NCBI GenBank assembly: GCA_033296885.1
Contig: MU863911.1
Location: forward strand, 1-64,000
Origin: Triangularia verruculosa
Taxonomy: Eukaryota; Ascomycota; Sordariomycetes; Sordariales; Podosporaceae
DNA length: 64,000 bases
Direction of reading: 5' to 3'
Made by a program: the position numbers and the translations under genes. The notes beneath the pieces were generated by a model, which searched no databases, had not been told where the DNA came from, and saw only the letters and a program-made list of their open reading frames with translations. Of the stretch, positions 10,383-22,565 are shown in pieces. Position 1 is the first letter of the stretch, and each line of letters opens with the position of its first letter.

Positions 10383-13157
10383 ATGGCAGGCCGCCAATCC
10401 CACGGCCGCCCCGTCCTCGCCGGCGCCAGCGGAAAGAAGGGCGGCAAATCCCAACCCAACAACTCCAATAAGACTCAAAAATCCTTCCCCAAATCCCGCT
10501 CGAAATCACACTCCACCGCCTTGAACGCCTTCGCTCTCGCCGCAGAAGAACTCGGCCCGGAAAAGCGCCAGAAAGGTGTCCGATACCGCGATCTGGACGA
10601 ACAACCAGACAAACCATCTAAAAAGCGCGCGCACGACGAGGACGACGAGGATGACTTTGACGACGAGGAAGACGAGGAAGAGGAGGCTCCACAACGAAAA
10701 AAGGCCAAGAAGGACGAGTTTGAAGGCTTCTCGGATGCTGGGGCGGGGAGTGATGATAGTGAGGAGTGGCATGTAGGTGTGGGGAGCGGGGATGAGGATT
10801 CGGAGCTGGATTCAGACGAGGCTTTTGGGGAGAGTGATGAAGAGAAGTTTGCGGGGTATAGCTTTGGGGGGAGTAGCAAGAAGGGGAAGAAGAACAAGAA
10901 GAGGGGAGAGGAGAGTGAAGGAGATGAGGAGGATGATAGTGATTTGGAGAGTTTGGGGTCAGATGCGATTGATTTGGCGACGGCGCTGGATCAGTACTCT
11001 TCTAGTGAGGACGAGGAGGGAGAGGGGGAGTCAGGGTCGGAGGAGGAGGATGATGAAGAATCTACGGATGGGGATGATGAGAGTTCTGAAGATGACGAAG
11101 AGGACGAGGAGAAGATGAGTGGGCTGAAGAAGATGATTTCGGCGTTTGGTGGGGAGGATGATGAAGAGGACGAGCAGACTCAAGGGACAGGCAAGGCGAA
11201 GCTCAGTTTGGCTGATCTTGGGCTGGCGGGGATCAAGGACGAGCACATCAAGAAGTCGATCAAGTTGATGAATAAGGAAGAGAAGGGCGACAAGAAGACG
11301 AGACTTGATGTCCCTCTGGCCAAACCATTGCAGGATCGCAATCTGCGAAGCGCGGCTTATGCCAAGACCAACGAGACGCTCGATCGCTGGATTGACACTG
11401 TCAAGTCGAACCGCCGAGCTGATCACCTTATCTTTCCACTTGCTCAGAATGCCCAGGACAAAGGTTTGGATGCCGGGGAACTTATGCCTGTGAACCAGAA
11501 GACATCTGGTACCGAGCTTGAGAACGCCATTCTGTCCATCATGGAGGAAAGCGGTCTTGGCCCCAGCGCTTCCAAGGAGAAGAAAAACGAGGGTGGCCTG
11601 ACAGATGAAGCAGAAAGGCTGTCAAAGGCTGAGCAGAAGGAGATTGCGCGGCAACGACGTCGCGAGAGAGAATTGCACTCTCGTGAGATGGTCCGCCAGA
11701 AGCGCATCAAGAAGATCAAGAGTAAGGCCTATCGCCGAATTCACCGCAAGGAGCTTCTCAAGGATGAGCAAGCTGCGCATGATGAACGAGTTGAGGCTGG
11801 TGAGATCGACTCAGAGGAGGAGCGCGAGCTACAGGACCGGAGACGAGCCGAAGAGCGCATGGGCACCAGACACAGAGAAAGCAAGTGGGCTAAGCTGGGC
11901 AAGAAGGCCGGTCGCGCGGTGTGGGATGAGGACTTCCGTGCTGGTCTTACTGATATGGCGAGGAGGAAGGAGGAGCTGCGGCGCCGTGTTGAAGGCCGGA
12001 GAGGGTCTGATGACGAGGGTTCTGATGTGTCGATGGGCTCTGATGACGAAGGCGGCAAGAAGAAACTATTGTCAGAGTTGGAACGGGCCGCTGCTTACGA
12101 TGGCGACGACGAGCCCAAGTCCGGGCTTATGGCCATGAGGTTCATGCAAAGAGGCGAGGAAATTCGCAGGAAAGAGAACGACGAGCTTGTGGCGCAAATA
12201 CGTCGCGAGCTTGACTCTGATGCTGAGGTGTCTGAAGAAGAAATGGATATTGGCCGTCGGCAGTATGGTATGGGCAAGCCGACTGTCAAGCTGCCTGCCG
12301 ATGCCGCCAAGGCGAAGAAAAAGGCGTCTAAGTCTTCTGAACAAGTCATTTTCAAAGATGATGTGGAAATGACTGAAGAACCATCCCGGAAACAGGCCGT
12401 TGTTGAATCTGAACCAGTAGGGTCGAACCCCAACGCTCCCGGTGGTTGGTCTAGAGTATCACAAGAAGGTCGCGAGAGCAAGAAAGCAGCAAGCAAGGCC
12501 CCGAATCAGGAACTCGATCTGTCCAACGCTGCTATGCCGGCCACGAAATTTTCTAAGCCCAAGTCCAAGACTCAGACTGCCGAGGCTGATGACGGCAATG
12601 AGACGGATGACTCTGATGCCATCCACCTTCCCATGGCTATTCGTGACCAGAAGCTCATCAATCGTGCCTTTGCCGGCGAGGACGTTCACCTGGAGTTTCG
12701 CAAGGAGAAAGCTGAGATCGCCGAGGAAGACGACGACAAGGAGATTGACAATACGCTTCCTGGCTGGGGGAGCTGGGTTGGTGATGGCGTCAGTGCTCGT
12801 GAGCAGAGGCGGCACAAGGGCCGGTTTGTGACCAAGGTAGAGGGTGTCAAGAAGACGAGCAGAAAAGATTACAAGCTGAAGGATGCCATCGTTAGTGAGA
12901 GGAGGGTGAAGAAGGTATGTTTTATCCCTCTCGCTGTCTGTGTTTGAGGAGCGAGATTGCTAACGTATGAGTAGAACGACACCTACCTGGCCACATCGCT
13001 GCCGCATCCCTTCGAGTCTCAGCAACAATACGAGCGGTCGTTGCGCTTGCCTGTTGGTCCAGAGTGGCAGACCAAGGAGACGTTCCAGGGTGCGACAAAG
13101 CCGAGGGTTATCATCAAGCAGGGTCTTATTGCTCCCATGTCGAAGCCCATGGTTTAA
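10383..13157 (+). CDS. utp14: U3 snoRNP / small-subunit processome protein UTP14 (904 aa)
   Basis: Exons 10383-12914 and 12975-13157. The 60-nt intron has a GTATGT donor and TAG acceptor and keeps frame (VKK then NDTYLATSLPHPFES). The N-terminus is basic (MAGRQSHGRPVLAG), followed by long Asp/Glu runs with Lys blocks (about residues 80-270). The Utp14 core follows, with LADLGLAGIKDEHIKKSIKL, then LDRWIDTVKSNRRADHL. The middle is Arg/Lys-rich (KIKSKAYRRIHRKEL). The C-terminus has GWGSWVGDGV and the typical ending PRVIIKQGLIAPMSKPMV. Utp14 binds the 90S pre-ribosome and activates the helicase Dhr1 during 18S rRNA maturation in the nucleolus. Length is close to the family norm of about 900 aa. 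Confidence 0.95.
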
Positions 13158-13713
13158 AGGAGTGGTCTTGTTGTTGCTTCTGGTTTGTTCATAGCATTAG
13201 AGGGTTGCACAAAATGGGTTTCAGTGTTGGATAGGGTATATAATGATGCGTATTTCGGTCGAGTTTTAAGACATAAAGGGGAGCAACTGAGTCTCGCTAT
13301 TTCATATGGAGAGATTTCTCTTTGAATTCGAATGAGCCGTGAGATTCTTGTTTTTTTGCTCGCTATGTTCGTACAACGCATTCTTCTCTTTTTGTTCTAC
13401 CGCAGAGCCAAAGTTACCCATGATGCCCGCAATATACGCCCCAAAAGCAAAAGCCAGAAAGATTTGTATTTACATGTGATTTTGACAAACAACAGAAAAC
13501 GGTCTCCTTCGTCCTGTATGCGCGCGCGCGCGTGTGTATGTGGTGTAAATGCTGACCGAAACATCCGAAAGCAAAAGGTAACCTTTCCAACTTTATGCAG
13601 CGCCAATGCGTGGGATCCAAAGCAGGCAGGCGGGTAAGGTGAGACAAAAAACATCCATATATATCAGAAACAAATGTAGCACAACACAAGCCCGGCCCCT
13701 CTCTCTTTCAAAA
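13158..13713. other. Spacer between convergent UTP14 and RIB3
   Basis: 3' flanks only. Contains a short GC dinucleotide run (about 13519-13531). Confidence 0.6.
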
Positions 13714-14483
13714 CTATTGTGTCCCATTGACACCCTTCAACTTCCCCTCCGTCTTCTCAAGATACTCGACCATATCCGCGATCGTCGCGACCTTGAGCCC
13801 CCATTTCCTCGCAAAATCCACGCACGCCTGGCCCCTCATCATGCCGGGTTCCTCCCTCACGGCCCTCCCCTCGACTTCGATCCCATCCTCGACCAACTCG
13901 GAGATGACACCGGCAGGCTTCTTGCCCGCCAATCTGCACAGATCAATCGCAGCCTCGGTGTGGCCCCGCCTATCCCTCACACCCCCTTCTCTAGCCCTAA
14001 GCGGGAAGACGTGGCCCGGTCTCCTGAACGTCTCCGGGGTGGCGGTGGGATCGGCCAGTTGGCGGCAGACGAGGGCGCGGTCGTGGGCGGAGATGCCGGT
14101 GGTGACGGAGGGGTCGGCACTGTCGACCGAGATGGTGTAGGCGGTGGTGCGGAGGTCCTGGTTGTGGACGACCATTTGGGGGAGGTCGAGGGAGAGGCAG
14201 CGGTCGGGGAGGATGGGGGCGCAGATGAGGCCCGAGGAGTGGCGGATCATGAAGGCCATTTGCTGGGTTGTGACATCCTCGGCGGCGATGATGAGGTCGG
14301 CTTCGTTTTCGCGGGAGGGGTCGTCGAGGATGACGACGAATTCGCCGTTACCTGGAGGGAGGGTGTTAGTTATGGGGAGGGGGCCAGAAAAGGGGAGGAA
14401 GGGGGCATACGGAAGGCCTCGATTGTGTCGGGGATTGAGTCGAATTGTGAGGCGTCGATGTGGTCGGCTGTGGAGGAGGGCAT
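13714..14483 (-). CDS. rib3: 3,4-dihydroxy-2-butanone 4-phosphate synthase (236 aa)
   Basis: Exons 14483-14411 and 14351-13714. The 59-nt intron (GTATGC donor, ACTAACAC branch, CCAG acceptor) splits an Arg codon and joins PDTIEAF to RNGEFVVILDD. Family signatures in order: DDPSRENEADLIIAAEDVT (acidic substrate and metal site), SGLICAPI, TTGISAHDRA, RRPGHVFPLRA and RRGHTEAAIDLCRLA. The enzyme converts ribulose 5-phosphate to the four-carbon precursor of the riboflavin ring plus formate, a committed step of riboflavin synthesis. It is a stand-alone enzyme, as in other fungi, not fused to GTP cyclohydrolase II as in many bacteria and plants. Divergent from COQ3. Confidence 0.95.
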
Positions 14484-15413
14484 GGTTGCGGTTTATTGGG
14501 GGTTTTGCGCTTCCAATTGCAATATCGCAAGAAACAGAAAGTCTTAAGGGTATAGGAAGTTTTGGTTTTTGGTTCGCAGCGACAACGGTCAAGCAGTAGC
14601 AGCGCGCGTCGCAAATGATGGTGTGCTGGTGTCTGGGACGGAGTAACTGGCGCTCGCTCGCTCGGTAGGGTGGTCGGTTGTAGTGGGGGTTCAGTCGGCT
14701 CAAATCAATTGCTGGCCCGAAAAATTATAGCTTGGGGGGGAAGAAGAGTTGGGGAGCAAGCGACTTCGGGGCGAAATGCACCAAGGGTCCTTTTTAAGCG
14801 GCGGCGACTTTCATTACTCGGCCCAAGGTATATATCAGCTGCCAATTGAGGATGGTCAACCCAGTCACTCGGGAGCGCACGAGGATGTCTTTATTCAGGG
14901 TATCCCAAATGTGGGGTCGCAGTCCCTCTGGCGATGCCGAAGAGATGGTCTGTCTGGTGTGATCATTTTTTTTCTATGGCTTTTACAACACTAGAGAGTA
15001 ATATACGGAGAGAGATTGAGTAGTCAACAATTACCAACTATTCAGGTTCCTTACATAAGATTCTGTCTACTGATGACCGTCGCTGACAAACAATCATCGT
15101 GCCATTGACCGCGACCGCATTCCCACATGGAATTTCTCATCTGCTGCTGGGTCGCGGGCGGGACCCCGGCTCGGCTTTCACAGGAAGAGATTCCCCGCGG
15201 CTGATGGATGGACGGCTGCGGGGTACAAACGCCGAGGAACGCTAGAATTGTTCTGGAAGCCTGCAAACCGCTTTGGCAAGCGAAGACCCATGTCAACGGG
15301 AATGTGCATCTGACGTTGCAACGCTGCGCAAGCCCATTTCCAGCAGCAGCTCCCAAAAGTTGTTGACTGCGCCCTATCCCGCAAGGTGCCGCCGGCCAAC
15401 CAACAAATCTACC
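14484..15413. promoter_or_regulatory. Bidirectional intergenic region, RIB3 / COQ3
   Basis: 930 nt between divergent start codons with no supportable gene; should hold both promoters. Confidence 0.5.
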
Positions 15414-16313
15414 ATGCGGTCCTCCCTCCTCCGTCCGACCACCCCTCGGGCCCTCCTCCGATCATCACCAAAACCTCGTCAGCTTCTGCCCCTCTCTTCC
15501 AGGTTACCACCACCACCGCCGCCACAGCCATGTCCCGCCCGATCCCATAGCAGCACAACAACCACCTCCTCCGTCAACGAGACCGAAATCTCCCACTTCT
15601 CCTCCCTCGCCTCCTCCTGGTGGGACCCCCACGGCCCCTCCCGCCCCCTCCACCTCATGAACCCCCACCGCCACGACTTCATCCGCTCCTGCCTCTCCTC
15701 CTCCCCCTCCTCCCCGCCCTGCTCCTCCCTCACCTACCTCGACGTAGGCTGCGGCGGAGGCATCTTCGCTGAATCCGCCGCCCGCCTCCCAACGACCACA
15801 TCAGTAACAGGCATCGATGCCTCCCCCGTCATCCTCGAAGTCGCCAAATCCCACGCCAAGCGTGACCCCTCCCTAGCCCAAAAGCTAACTTACATCAACT
15901 GCCCCGTTGAATCCCTCACACTGCCCCCCGTCGACATCGTAACTTGCTTCGAAGTGATCGAACACGTCGATTACCCTTCTCAGTTCCTATCGGAGTTGAC
16001 AAAGTTTGTGAAGCCGGGGGGTTGGGTGATTATGAGTACGATAGCGAGGACGTGGACGAGCTGGGTGACGACGAATTTGGTGGCGGAGGATATCCTGGGG
16101 ATGGTGCCGAAGGGGACGCATGATTGGAATAAATACCTCCACGAGTACGAGCTGAGGGAGTGGTTCCAAAAGGACAGGACAGAAAACGGGGAGAAGAAGT
16201 GGGGCGAGGCGAGGGTGATGGGCGTGGTGTTTGTGCCTGGGTGCGGGTGGAAGGAGGTTAGGGGGAGTGAGAAGATTGGGAATTACTTCTTTGGAGTTCA
16301 AAGGTTGGCTTGA
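15414..16313 (+). CDS. coq3: Ubiquinone biosynthesis O-methyltransferase, mitochondrial (299 aa)
   Basis: Intronless. The start was placed at the ATG at 15414 (MRSSLLRPTTPRALLRS), which gives a strong Arg/Ser/Leu mitochondrial presequence; the frame is open upstream to 15273 but that extension looks non-coding. The methyltransferase has FSSLASSWWDPHGPSRPLH (the Coq3/UbiG signature), SAM-binding motif I DVGCGGGIF, then TGIDASP, VDIVTCFEVIEHV, KPGGWVIMSTI and GTHDWNKY. It performs both O-methylations of the quinone ring in coenzyme Q synthesis, on the matrix side of the inner membrane within the CoQ synthome. Confidence 0.95.
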   Translation: MRSSLLRPTTPRALLRSSPKPRQLLPLSSRLPPPPPPQPCPARSHSSTTTTSSVNETEISHFSSLASSWWDPHGPSRPLHLMNPHRHDFIRSCLSSSPSSPPCSSLTYLDVGCGGGIFAESAARLPTTTSVTGIDASPVILEVAKSHAKRDPSLAQKLTYINCPVESLTLPPVDIVTCFEVIEHVDYPSQFLSELTKFVKPGGWVIMSTIARTWTSWVTTNLVAEDILGMVPKGTHDWNKYLHEYELREWFQKDRTENGEKKWGEARVMGVVFVPGCGWKEVRGSEKIGNYFFGVQRLA

Positions 16314-16835
16314 AGAGAATCTAGTGTCTGACTACCTATGCATACTGTTAGACAGCGGCATAGTAGTTGGGTGCTGGGATTCAAACGGCAATGTGTGTGA
16401 TTATTGTATAAACAACGAGGAGTGAGTTATGTGTTTAAATTTATGGCATACTTGCTCTAGAAAAGAAGGGATGAGAGGAAGGAGCAGTAGGTTTTGTACG
16501 GCCCAGGCTCTCTTACAAGAGCAGATAGCTCTCAGGTGGCCATTACAGTACCACAGGAGCAATCGTGTTTGAGAAAGCTCTACAAAGATCAAGAACCATT
16601 ATATTTGCAAATTGCTCATCCCGTTCAGATGCGAACTACACGCTAACCATACACCGTATTGTAATATATCCCATGAAAACGAAAGAGGGGGTATCACTCT
16701 TATTCCATACCGCCATCGGGTCTGAGTGTTCCCCATGACCCATAACCCATTCCATACATGTATCATCCATCGCCCATTACACATTCATAACCATTTCATT
16801 CCACCCCTCCATATATCATTAACGTCCCCTTTCAT
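16314..16835. other. Spacer between convergent COQ3 and antiporter genes
   Basis: 3' flanks; no gene or repeat seen. Confidence 0.6.
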
Positions 16836-19800
16836 CTAAGCCTGACCCCTCCCACCAGCCTGAATAACCAACAAACTAGCCCTGATACCGGTCGTGATAA
16901 GCCTCTCGGCCACCTCACCAACAGTGTTCTTCAAATCTGGAATCGCACCACTGCCACCAACATCAACAGCCTTCTTCGCATTGCGTCTGCCCAGAACGAC
17001 GACATCGCCGGCGTTATCTCTGGTATTGCCCACGGCTTGCTGTGCCAAGACAATGATCTCCTTTAGTTCTTCCTTCCCAGCCGCGATCGTAACTTCGTTG
17101 AACGTGACCCTGTTCACAAGTTCCTCAGGGAGCGAGCTCTTGAGCGTAGCGTACAGGGCGCCGTCTTCTACGTCAGCCTCGGGTGTCAAAGTGCCAGGGG
17201 TGGAGGCCACAACAGTCTTGTTAGTATCGCTGTTATCCTCACCCGCAGCAGTAGAAGTAGAAGCCGCGGCTCCTGACTTGGCTGTGGTGGGCTTGTCGCC
17301 GTTGATGCGGACAATGGTAGCGGACACGTGGGGATTCTTGACGAGTTGAAGGACAATACGCAAGGCCACGCGGTCGTCGGCTCCACCGAAGAAGGGGAAG
17401 AAGATGTGGTGCGACTTGTTTGCGACGGGGAGAGCAGCAACGTCGACTTGGTTGCGGATAGAGATGGCAGATTTCGTACGTTGGAGCTCGGGTCGGTCGA
17501 CGGGCTTGGTAATACCACCGAAACCGTTGTCGATGAAGATGCCAGCGTTGCACACGGCGGAAGCTTTCTCGAGAGTCTGATTGATGAATTCGAGATGGGC
17601 GAGTGACTTGAAGCGCTCGTTGGTGTCAGCTGTGATGGGGAACGATTGGTCTTCGGACGTGCTGCCGCTTTCGCCCCAAGGGATCAAGGCAAAGTCGGAG
17701 GAGACCTCGTCGGCTTGCGTCATGAGCGTTTCGGCGTAAGAGTCGGCGGGCACGACAGCAACACGGCCAGAAACAGCGACATCGTGAAGCTGGGAGAAGG
17801 TACGGAAAGCGTTGACTACAGGGTCGCGCAAGCTGTAAAAGTCCTCGCCTGTGGTAAGGTGCATGACGGAAGAAGTACGCTCGGTGAGTTCGAGGATACG
17901 CATGCCGTGGACTTCGAGGGGACGCTTCTTGATAATGACCTCAGCGGGCTCGCCATCGGGGGTTTCAGGTTCGACTTGCTTCTTGGTGACGCTTTCAGGG
18001 CCGAGAATGGTGATAAAGGTGAACAAGCTGGGGAGGCTGTCGAGACGGAGGTGGACCATAAGACGACGAATCTCAGTGTCAACACCCTTCTTGAGGCCGC
18101 CTTGAAGACTCTCAGGGGGGTTCAGCTCGTTGCCATCCCAGTCAATCTCGCCCTTTCTCCATCTCTCAACCTTCTTCTGGTACCAGTTGGGATACAGCAG
18201 CTTGGTCATCGGAGTGGTGGCGACGGTCGTGACCAAAGCCATGACGACGAACATACTGAAGGTGGTCTCGGACAGAATACCTGCTTGGTACCCGATGTTC
18301 TGCAGTTTGTCAGCATTTTATCATCACCTTTAGGCCGTTGAGAAAGGCTTACAAGCACAATGAGCTCAACCAGACCCTTGCAAGACATCAGAGCGCCGAT
18401 AGTGAAACTCTCACGCCAGAGCAACTTGTTGGCACGAGCTGCAAGAGTACCGCCGATGATCTTACCAGCAAAGGCGCAGACGATGACACCAATGCAGTAT
18501 CCCCACGTAATACCGTCGTTGAGGAGACCTAGGTTGGTCTTCAACCCTGAAAGGGCAAAGTAAAGAGGCAGAAAGAGGACTGATATCAAATCCTCAATCT
18601 TCTCAGTCAGCTTGATGGCAAAACCGCCATCGTGAGGACAGATTAGTCCAACCAAAAAGGCTCCAAAAATGGGATGAACACCAATAATTCCTGGTCCAGT
18701 TAGCGCATGTATAGGATCCTTGGGATATACCAACCCACCAGTAAACCAAGAGGAGGCCAGAACCATCAACAGGGTCAGTGCAACCATTCCTTGGGTAGGG
18801 CCATTGTGCAAGCTTCCGGTCCGCTTGAGAATCCAAATAAAGGGTGGCCGAATGACGAAGATGAGCAGTAGTGTCCAACCAATACAGCAGAGCAAGGCCC
18901 AGAGGGCGGCCAAACCACTACTGTTGTTGGTCAAGGCAACGCAGAGGGCGAGAAGCACCCAGCCCGTCACGTCGTTTCCAATGCCGGCAGCCAAGACCGT
19001 GACACCAACCCCCGAGCGAAGGAGGTTCAGCTCGGAGAGAATTCGGCAAAGAACGGGGAAGGCTGTGATCGCAAGGGCAGTGCCAATGAACAGTCCGAAG
19101 ACGCCAAAGCCAATAGCTTCGTCAACGTGGAACTGCTTGTACAAGCCCCAAGCAATGGCAAAACCGAGACCGAAGGGCAGGATCATACCGGCCAAGCCTA
19201 CGCTCAAGGCGGCCTTCCAATTTTGCGTAAAGAGGCGAATGTCAACCTCCAACGCAACAAGAAACAAGAAAATGATGAGACCGAGATTGGCAACATTATT
19301 GAAGACTGGCATAGACGCGGGAGGGAAGATTGCTGTTGAAGCATGTCAGTGATACGGAACACATCAGTTGAATTTAGGAAACATACCGGCTTCAAAGCCA
19401 GGTATTCTCATCATCACAGAGGGACCCAGCAGGATCCCACCGAGAACCTCGGCGATGACACGAGGCTGGTGAAGCCATCGTAACGGGTCTGGTAGCGAGT
19501 TAGTAAGCGCGACCTGGCACTCGGATAATTTAGAAACTCACATGTTAGAAGTTGACAAAAGATGATGACAATGATGGCCTGTGTGTTGTTGCACGCGTCT
19601 ATTGTTAGTCAAGCTGAGAAACACCACGGCCCGGTCACCGCGTGGGCCGTGAAACGAAATACGGCCCGCAGCTTTGGACTCGGGATATGGTGAGATACGA
19701 CGGCGAGATGTCAACGGCATACCTGTACAATGAAAAGCGTGATGGGATTCGAAGGCGTATATACAATAGGATTTACGCCCTCGAGAATACCAGCTTGCGG

Positions 19801-19842
19801 AGGGGCTCCGGTGCTGTTGCCGGTAACCTCACCACCCGCCAT
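16836..19842 (-). CDS. kha1: K+/H+ antiporter, CPA2 family, KHA1-like (900 aa)
   Basis: Five exons: 19842-19723, 19578-19542, 19488-19387, 19332-18353 and 18299-16836. Introns are 144, 53, 54 and 53 nt, all GT-AG, and exon phases fit exactly. The N-terminal half is a run of about 12 hydrophobic segments with family motifs PRVIAEVLGGILLGPSV, NLGLIIFLFLVALEVD, TALAITAFPVLCRILSE, AGIGNDVTGW and GLVELIVLNIGYQAGIL. The C-terminal half (from about residue 440) is soluble and has an adenine-nucleotide-hydrolase-like regulatory layout, as in yeast Kha1. The family exchanges K+ (or Na+) for H+ across Golgi or endosomal membranes and helps set luminal pH. Length agrees with fungal KHA1 proteins. Confidence 0.92.
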
Positions 19843-22565
19843 TGCGTAGTAAGCCCGCTCGTGTTAGTAGACGTGTCTGACAACAACAACAACAACAACA
19901 ACAGTACAACAGGAACAAAATGTAGAATCAAGCCACCACGGTCACCAAAAGAAGGGAAAGGTCGAGGGAAAGAAGGTCGGTCTCGTCTTCAGATGGCGGT
20001 CGAAACAAAAGGACCTGGGGCACGGGGAGGGGGAGGGAAACGATATTATATATCACTTCTGATGGATTATGTCCCCCGACCAGGCTGTTTCCTGCATGTT
20101 CATGGGTTGCTGTCATGGGCAGATAGCGTTACTTGGTATCGACATTTCCACGTGATGGTGCACCAGGCTGAGTCGAGAAACAAGCTTCCAGGTTCTCGTT
20201 AGCCTTTCTTGTCTGGCGGATGAAACAGGATTGATGAGGCGCCTATAGCAGCCTGGGCCATCCAACTGCACTTGGCGGGCAATTGGTGGGCAACGGGCAA
20301 GTGGGCGCTGGGTTCGCTCTTTCCCGCCCTCCTCCCGCCGCCCTGGCCGCTTTCACCCTTTGTTCAGCTGACAGAAGGTGTTACTGCTGGATTACCCCTC
20401 TGCTTCCCTCCAACACGAGGTCATCAGAACCACCAAGAACCTTGGCCAAAGGAAAGTGTCGGGACGAGGTCACGCATCACAAGCAAGTCGCCGTCAGCTG
20501 CAGCATCAGAGTCTCGATCTCTGAATGGCTCCGTTGCGTCGTTCCATCCGACACCCCTCCCCGGAATCTGCGCATGCGGGAGCCACCAAGATCTGCGCTA
20601 ACGGTGGTGCCAATTGATGCCAAGGAGGTCCGGGCCCGGCTCCGACCTCTTTGCTCCAAGCGAACTGTTTCCCACACCATCGCGGCCTCTTTTCGTCCAT
20701 GGATCTTTACCGCCAATTGCGCTTCTCTCACGAGTGACACGGAACTTTGGATGGGAAACACAGCAGAACATCTGCGGCATTTTATGGCATCTGGAAACCT
20801 GTCAAATGTGTCAAACACCCGACCACAGAGCTGTTCATCCGCCCCGGCAGGAAGCCATACCATGCTGTGGGCCCTAACCCTTTAACATCTTTCTCAAACG
20901 GGTATCTTTTGAGCGGTTGGTCTGTGCTTTACATGCCATCGTTATCGCCAATCGATCATCTCAACAAACGACAGCTTCCGCCCTGCATCAGCCTGCATCA
21001 GCACCACCCACCCATCAGGATCCGATATCGAAATCAACACGCTACGGAAGGTCGAATGGTATGATTCTTGTCGATCTCAGCGTCTTCCACAAGAAAGGCC
21101 TCAACTACAACACGTGCCCCTGGAATTGGCTTTCAAAGACGAAGGCACCTCCAATGGACCACCATCATCATTGTTATTTGTCGAGCCCAAGACTCTTGCA
21201 CAACAGCAAAGCTTGGAGTGTTTCCTCCCAAGACACCTGGCCAATCTTGGGGCGCCATGTTTCTATCTTGGGGTAGAACAGACCGAGAAGCCCAGAGAAC
21301 AAACCCGAGGCTTCAACCATACCAAAGGCAGGCAGAGCTTGGCGTTTCCAAACATATCCGAAACAACCTCCTCCATGGGCGCTTTTGCCTCTCCAGGAGT
21401 CCAGAATGTGACATGCCAAGGTGAGCCGACACCTCGGTGCCGCACGGCGCAGCCTTCTCCAACCGTCGAGGATGATCTGTGCCGCTCTCCCGCGAGGCCA
21501 GGCAGGCCAAACTTCTTCCAAGCAGATCTCCCGCAGTCCGGGTAATAACCTCAGATCTTAGCTTGCTATAGCCCCCAGTTCCCGTCTGTCACCGGCACTT
21601 CAGACTCTAGCCACTGCCATGCTTGTCTTGTTTGAGGGTCCATCTGTCAAGACCCTCCTTAGTCATCACCTCTAACCAACTGAACACAAGTCAAGATGTT
21701 CAGAACAGATCTTCCCTCTCGGCTGTTCATCTGTATCTAGCCCAGCCCTGAACCCGGGCCGGCCGGCAATCCAAGTCCAAACAAGTTCGACCCGGCCGGC
21801 CTTGGGAGCCCGGACACAACACACAGCAGTTGTTGGCCTGCTATAGTGTGAACTGTTGAAACCGGCTCGCAGCAAATTCCACCCATGCTTTGGAGAAGTC
21901 CCCAACGCAAACAGTTTCTTACTGTCATCCTACCAGCAACACAACACTTCTCCTAGCAGGTGCTGTTAGTGACGATCATAGGATGGCCGGGCTGGGTTCC
22001 CCATTTGGTCCCCCAAATCCAGACCCGCAGTCCCTTGCCTTTCTCATCTAATCTCCCCCGTCTCTACTGAAAGCAGGATAGAGTTACCCAGACGGGGTCA
22101 ACGACAAGCCGACCACTACCTTGTCTTGACATGATGCAAGGCACGTTTATGTCAGTTCTATGCTAGGGAAGGGCTTCTCAACAGTTGACCAGGTTGATTG
22201 TATCAAGACCTTGTGCTGTTCCAATACGTCCGTGTATGTGGTCCGTCTGTATAGGCCGGTGGGCCTAGGGTTGATATATGGGTTGATGGACGAGGTGATA
22301 TTCAAGGCGGCCTATCCCCCAGGACTTTGATCTTCATCCCATCCAGAGTTTCTTTCTCCATTCTTCCTTAGTTGCTCTTTCTTTGAATATTGACCAAGTA
22401 TCACAAGGAAGGATTTTGGTTACACTTTTCTCTGTTATGCTTGGGTAACACATTTTGTCTCTACTCTCTTCATATCTTTCACATATAATTTCTTTTGTCT
22501 TTATCGACTTGACATTACACGGCTTCATCCGATCTCGCAGTGGAAGAAAGGGATAGCAACCCAAA
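19843..22565. other. Intergenic, promoter side of two genes
   Basis: 2.7 kb between the divergent antiporter and Gly-Ala surface-protein genes. Only overlapping random frames were found (for example 20283-20885). Contains a CAA microsatellite. A long upstream region is common for regulated cell-surface genes, but no specific site was identified. Confidence 0.55.
19880..19904. repeat. CAA/AAC trinucleotide microsatellite
   Basis: Eight consecutive CAA-type units just upstream of the antiporter start codon, in its presumed 5' leader or promoter. Confidence 0.9.

Noticed and set aside
20283..20885. 200-codon plus-strand frame in the antiporter/surface-protein interval
   Set aside because: No homology signal or splice context; overlapping frames of similar length on both strands indicate chance openness.
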